Below are positions 5,243-7,645 of a stretch of 7,645 nucleotides of DNA, piece by piece (within the stretch, counting starts at the first letter, position 1; every line of letters begins with the position of its first letter). The stretch lies in NCBI GenBank assembly GCA_017853285.1, contig JAFMJU010000188.1, forward strand, positions 1-7,645, given 5' to 3'. The DNA is from Gemmataceae bacterium. GTDB lineage: Bacteria > Planctomycetota > Planctomycetia > Gemmatales > Gemmataceae. Under the pieces are notes generated by a model that saw only the letters and a list, made by a program, of their open reading frames with translations, was not told the DNA's origin and ran no database searches. Made by a program: the position numbers and the translations under genes.

Positions 5243-6787
5243 ATGTCGCCTTCACCCTTGTTTTCCCTGGTCCTGGCCCTTTTATGCGGTCAGGAACCTG
5301 TTGTCGGGGAAGCCGGGGGTGGCAAGGGCATCAAATCCTCCCTGCAAACACCTCCCAATAATCCAGCGGATTGGCTTCGGGTTCTCAGCACCGGCAGTAC
5401 CCATTCCAGCCTGGGGCAATACCTTGGCGGCAAACGCTTTGGGTATGAAATCGAGACCGAAGGGCCGATCCTTTGGAACGGCAAGCTGGCTTGGCGCATC
5501 GTCGAGGAAACCGCCCGCGAGGAATTGGCGGACGGCAAGCCGGTTCATGAGGTCTCGCAGACCACCAGCATCCATGCACTTGAGGGCGAAGGTCCGCTGA
5601 TTTATTTCCATCAAATCGCGGAGGAAAACGGCAAACGAACTGAGCGTATCGCGATGCCCACGGGAAAAGGCGACGGCTTGAAGCTTGTCGTCAACCGCGA
5701 CGGTCGTCAGGAAACCCGTGAGGTGGAGCGGCCCAAGGCCAGCCTTTCCCACACGGTTCGGATGAACGCCTGGCTTTCCTCCAGCCCTGAACCGGGCACG
5801 CGCATGACTTCCTGGGAAACCGAATGGGATGACGAGAACCCCAACCGTCCGACCGTCTACACCTTCATCGGCAAGGAGTCAGTGGAGGGGGAGCGGGTCA
5901 ATCGGGTGCGCTGCGAGATGGATGGTGCGCGAATGGATTGCCTTGTGACCGACCAGGGAAAAACCCTTTCGGTCCGGGTCGGCCCCCTCCAATTGAAGCA
6001 GGAACCCGAGAGCATCGCCCGGAAACTGCAAGCCGGCGGGGTGGACCTGGCGGAGGCTCTATCCATTCCACTGGACGGTTTGAAGGATCCCAAGTTGGCT
6101 CCCAGGGTCACCAAGGCCGTTTGGTTGATGCGGGGGCTGGAGGATACCGGTTTCAGCTTTCCGGAGGACAAGCGTCAGAAACTGGTCGCTCCAACCAACG
6201 AGCCCAAGGGGGCGGTTCATTTGATCACCCAGGGATCCCCGTTGCCGGGCAAGGCGGAACCCTTGGGTGAGGCTGAAAAAAAAGCGATGCTGGCCTCCAC
6301 ACCAACCCTGCAATCCGACGATCCAAGGCTGAAAGCGTGGGCCCAAAAGCAGGTGGGGATGGCCCAGTCAGTGCGGGACAGGGCCGCGTTGTTGGTGGGT
6401 GCTGTCAACCGTCACCTTGGCAAAACCATGGCCGCCAATGCCGAGGATGCCCTCAGCGTTTTGGATCAGGCCCGCGGAGATTGCACCGAACACACGCTTT
6501 TGTTTGTCGCGGCTGCCAGGTCTTGTGGAATCCCGGCCCGGGAAGTGACGGGCTTGGTTCCGGGAGAGATGGTGGGCAAATCGGGAACCCGCTTGGCCAT
6601 GGTTTGGCACGCCTGGGCCGAGTACCACGATGGCACCGGATGGCAAGCCGTGGATCCCACCTGGAATCAGGCCAGCGGGGTGGACGCCACTCATGTCAAG
6701 CTGGCGACGGGCCCCACGGATTGGAGCTGGATGAACCTGCTGGGGGTGTTGCGGGTCAATCTGGAGCGCGCGGAATTCAGCCGTTAA
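5243..6787 (+). CDS. Exported transglutaminase-like domain protein
   Basis: The protein has 514 residues. A transglutaminase-like (papain-fold) domain covers about residues 370-475, with the Cys-His-Asp triad in RGDCTEHT (C414), VWHAWAEY (H456) and AVDPTWNQ (D471). Such domains in bacteria act as cysteine proteases, amidases or crosslinking enzymes; the substrate here is unknown. Residues 40-250 look like a beta-rich region with a TFIGKESVEGERVNRVRC segment (207-224), of the sort found before this domain in planctomycete homologues. The N-terminus (residues 5-16) is hydrophobic and could be a signal peptide, though it lacks a basic n-region. C15 is not in a good lipobox because residue -1 is Leu. 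An in-frame TAG (5240-5242) precedes ATG 5243, and GGAG lies seven bases upstream, so the start is firm. It follows the DUF1802 gene by 49 bases with no terminator between, so it probably shares the gpsA transcript. Confidence 0.88.
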   Translation: MSPSPLFSLVLALLCGQEPVVGEAGGGKGIKSSLQTPPNNPADWLRVLSTGSTHSSLGQYLGGKRFGYEIETEGPILWNGKLAWRIVEETAREELADGKPVHEVSQTTSIHALEGEGPLIYFHQIAEENGKRTERIAMPTGKGDGLKLVVNRDGRQETREVERPKASLSHTVRMNAWLSSSPEPGTRMTSWETEWDDENPNRPTVYTFIGKESVEGERVNRVRCEMDGARMDCLVTDQGKTLSVRVGPLQLKQEPESIARKLQAGGVDLAEALSIPLDGLKDPKLAPRVTKAVWLMRGLEDTGFSFPEDKRQKLVAPTNEPKGAVHLITQGSPLPGKAEPLGEAEKKAMLASTPTLQSDDPRLKAWAQKQVGMAQSVRDRAALLVGAVNRHLGKTMAANAEDALSVLDQARGDCTEHTLLFVAAARSCGIPAREVTGLVPGEMVGKSGTRLAMVWHAWAEYHDGTGWQAVDPTWNQASGVDATHVKLATGPTDWSWMNLLGVLRVNLERAEFSR

Positions 6788-7060
6788 GCCCTTGCCAACC
6801 AACGAATTCGGCCAAACCGGTGTTGAACTCGGGCGGGAAGGGTCGCCTGACGGCCTAAACGCCCGAAAAATCGGTCCCGAGACCCTCTGTGGCAGGCAAA
6901 CCCTGCTTGCGGACAGGGTTAAATCCGGGGATGATTGGAATAAGTCTGAAATTGGATTTTTAGTCGGAATACGAAGCCAGAGCAGGAGATGGGGAAATTC
7001 CCCTCGGGCCGCTGGCGAAGGTAATTGGATCCGATCAGCTTCAAGGGGGGTGCCTAGGCG
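6788..7060. other. Intergenic region before the Gly/Met-rich gene
   Basis: This 273-base stretch has no frame that I believe is coding. It holds a 7-bp hairpin (AACCCTG 6899-6905 with CAGGGTT 6914-6920) lacking a T run, so it is not a clear terminator for the transglutaminase-like gene. A patch richer in A and T at 6930-6975 may hold a promoter: TTGGAA (6935-6940) and TTTTAG (6958-6963) are 17 bases apart but match consensus poorly. Confidence 0.5.
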
Positions 7061-7645
7061 ATGCGTGGCAACACCAATCCAAGCAATGGTAATCACACCC
7101 GGGTCAATGCATTTCGCCGTTGGGTGGCCACATGCCTGGGAACCGCCGCCGCCGGGTTGGTTCCATTGGCACCGGCGCGTGGCGAATACATCTTCGTCGT
7201 GATCGATTTGAACAAATCCTACTCGACCCTGATGGCCGGCCAGCAGGGTGGCGGTATGGGTATGCCGGGCGGAAGTGATGGCATCGGCAGTGGTGAATCG
7301 ATTGGCGGCATGGGGATGCCGGGCGGCCGTGGTGGCATGGGAATGCCCGGAGGCGGCGGTATGGGTGGGCCCGGGGGCCGAGGTGGCATGGGTGGTCCTA
7401 GCATGGGCGGCCCTGCCATGGGCGGGGCGGGCATGGGCGGGCCTGGTGCGGGTGGCATGGGCGGCCCGGGTGGCCGTGGAGGCATGGGTGGTCCTGCCAT
7501 GGGGTTGATGGGTGGTGGCATGGGCATGCCCGGCATGGGCGGAGCCGGCATGTCTGGCGATGGTGGTATGGGCGGCATGGGCATGGTTCAGGAAGTGACT
7601 GTTCCGGATCTGCTATTCGCCGTTGTGGAAATCAATGATCCAAAA
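7061..7645 (+). CDS. Secreted Gly/Met/Pro-rich protein, N-terminal part (3' truncated by window edge)
   Basis: The frame opens at ATG 7061 and stays open to the last base, giving 195 residues with no stop. An in-frame TAG (7055-7057) two codons upstream and an AAGGGGGG run ten bases before the ATG support this start. Residues 1-20 are polar with an Arg pair (19-20), 21-37 are hydrophobic, and A37-P38-A39 is a good signal peptidase site, so export is likely. The mature part begins RGEYIFVVIDLNKSYSTL (40-57). Residues 63-175 are a low-complexity tract of mainly Gly with 22 Met plus Pro and a few Arg and Ala, with no Cys, His or aromatic residue. Then comes VPDLLFAVVEINDPK (181-195), which resembles the first strand-like segment. 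I know no named family; Gly/Met-rich secreted proteins of this sort occur in planctomycetes. A Pro-rich open frame on the other strand (7219-7584) is the mirror of this tract. Confidence 0.82.
   Translation, partial: MRGNTNPSNGNHTRVNAFRRWVATCLGTAAAGLVPLAPARGEYIFVVIDLNKSYSTLMAGQQGGGMGMPGGSDGIGSGESIGGMGMPGGRGGMGMPGGGGMGGPGGRGGMGGPSMGGPAMGGAGMGGPGAGGMGGPGGRGGMGGPAMGLMGGGMGMPGMGGAGMSGDGGMGGMGMVQEVTVPDLLFAVVEINDPK
7247..7585 (+). repeat. Degenerate Gly-Met repeat tract (coding)
   Basis: This tract encodes residues 63-175 of the secreted protein and is built on units such as GGMGMP and GGMGGP. Two adjacent nine-residue units, GGMGMPGGR and GGMGMPGGG, occupy 7304-7357. A 15-residue block, GGPGGRGGM followed by GGPSMG, at residues 102-116 recurs at 134-148 with a single Ser to Ala change, 96 bases downstream. 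Synonymous differences between copies show they are not recent identical duplications. Confidence 0.9.

Noticed and set aside
5270..5290. Lipoprotein signal at C15 of the transglutaminase-like protein
   Set aside because: The residue before the Cys is Leu, not Gly, Ala or Ser, so it is not an acceptable lipobox.
6899..6920. Terminator after the transglutaminase-like gene
   Set aside because: The 7-bp hairpin is followed by AAATCC, not a T run, and lies over 100 bases after the stop.
6368..7096. Minus-strand frame over the transglutaminase-like 3' end and the following gap
   Set aside because: It overlaps the catalytic domain of a clear plus-strand gene and has no recognisable content.
7115..7135. 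Arg pair in the signal peptide as a Tat motif
   Set aside because: The sequence after the Arg pair is WVATC, which does not match the usual RRxFLK-type consensus, so ordinary Sec export is the simpler reading.
6792..7202. Plus-strand frame just after the transglutaminase-like gene
   Set aside because: It overlaps the signal peptide of the Gly/Met-rich protein in another frame, is rich in Arg, Gly, Pro and Trp without pattern, and lacks a clear ribosome site.
7219..7584. Minus-strand frame encoding a Pro/Met-rich repetitive peptide
   Set aside because: It is the reverse complement of the Gly/Met tract: Gly codons read as Pro, and CAT/ATG pairs keep Met. The plus-strand frame has a start, a ribosome site, a signal peptide and non-repetitive flanks.

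Overview
The window looks like a chromosomal segment of a planctomycete, probably of the Gemmata type. The lineage call rests on protein content: a DUF1559 pseudopilin-like protein at the left edge, several lineage-type hypothetical proteins, and a secreted Gly/Met-rich protein at the right edge. The DNA is GC-rich, and coding strands favour G or C at third positions. I see no insertion sequence, phage gene, tRNA, rRNA or CRISPR array.

Layout, left to right. (1) Positions 1-633 hold the C-terminal part of a DUF1559 gene, closed by a textbook intrinsic terminator (665-699). (2) Positions 775-2175 encode an RtcB-family RNA ligase with all the catalytic residues I know to look for. (3) Positions 2235-3098 encode an unrecognised, probably cytoplasmic protein with a C-terminal coiled coil; its start looks leaderless. 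(4) Positions 3129-3356, minus strand, encode a 75-residue hypothetical protein that converges on gene 3 and diverges from gpsA. (5) The divergent gap 3357-3622 carries two adjacent hairpins, the second followed by six T, which read as a plus-strand terminator or a gpsA leader element. (6) A plus-strand cluster follows: gpsA (3623-4627), a DUF1802 gene (4627-5193) that shares one base with gpsA, and an exported transglutaminase-like protein (5243-6787). (7) Positions 7061 to the window edge hold the start of a secreted protein with a Gly/Met/Pro tract of about 113 residues.

Functionally, gpsA supplies sn-glycerol-3-phosphate for phospholipid synthesis, and its DUF1802 neighbour is probably co-translated. 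RtcB joins or repairs RNA ends. The DUF1559, transglutaminase-like and Gly/Met-rich proteins belong to the cell envelope. No single pathway ties the whole window together. The points that most deserve a second look are the Gly/Met-rich secreted protein, the terminator-like structure in front of gpsA with the opposite-strand gene enclosed nearby, the leaderless-looking start at 2235, and the altered residues around the RtcB catalytic cysteine.
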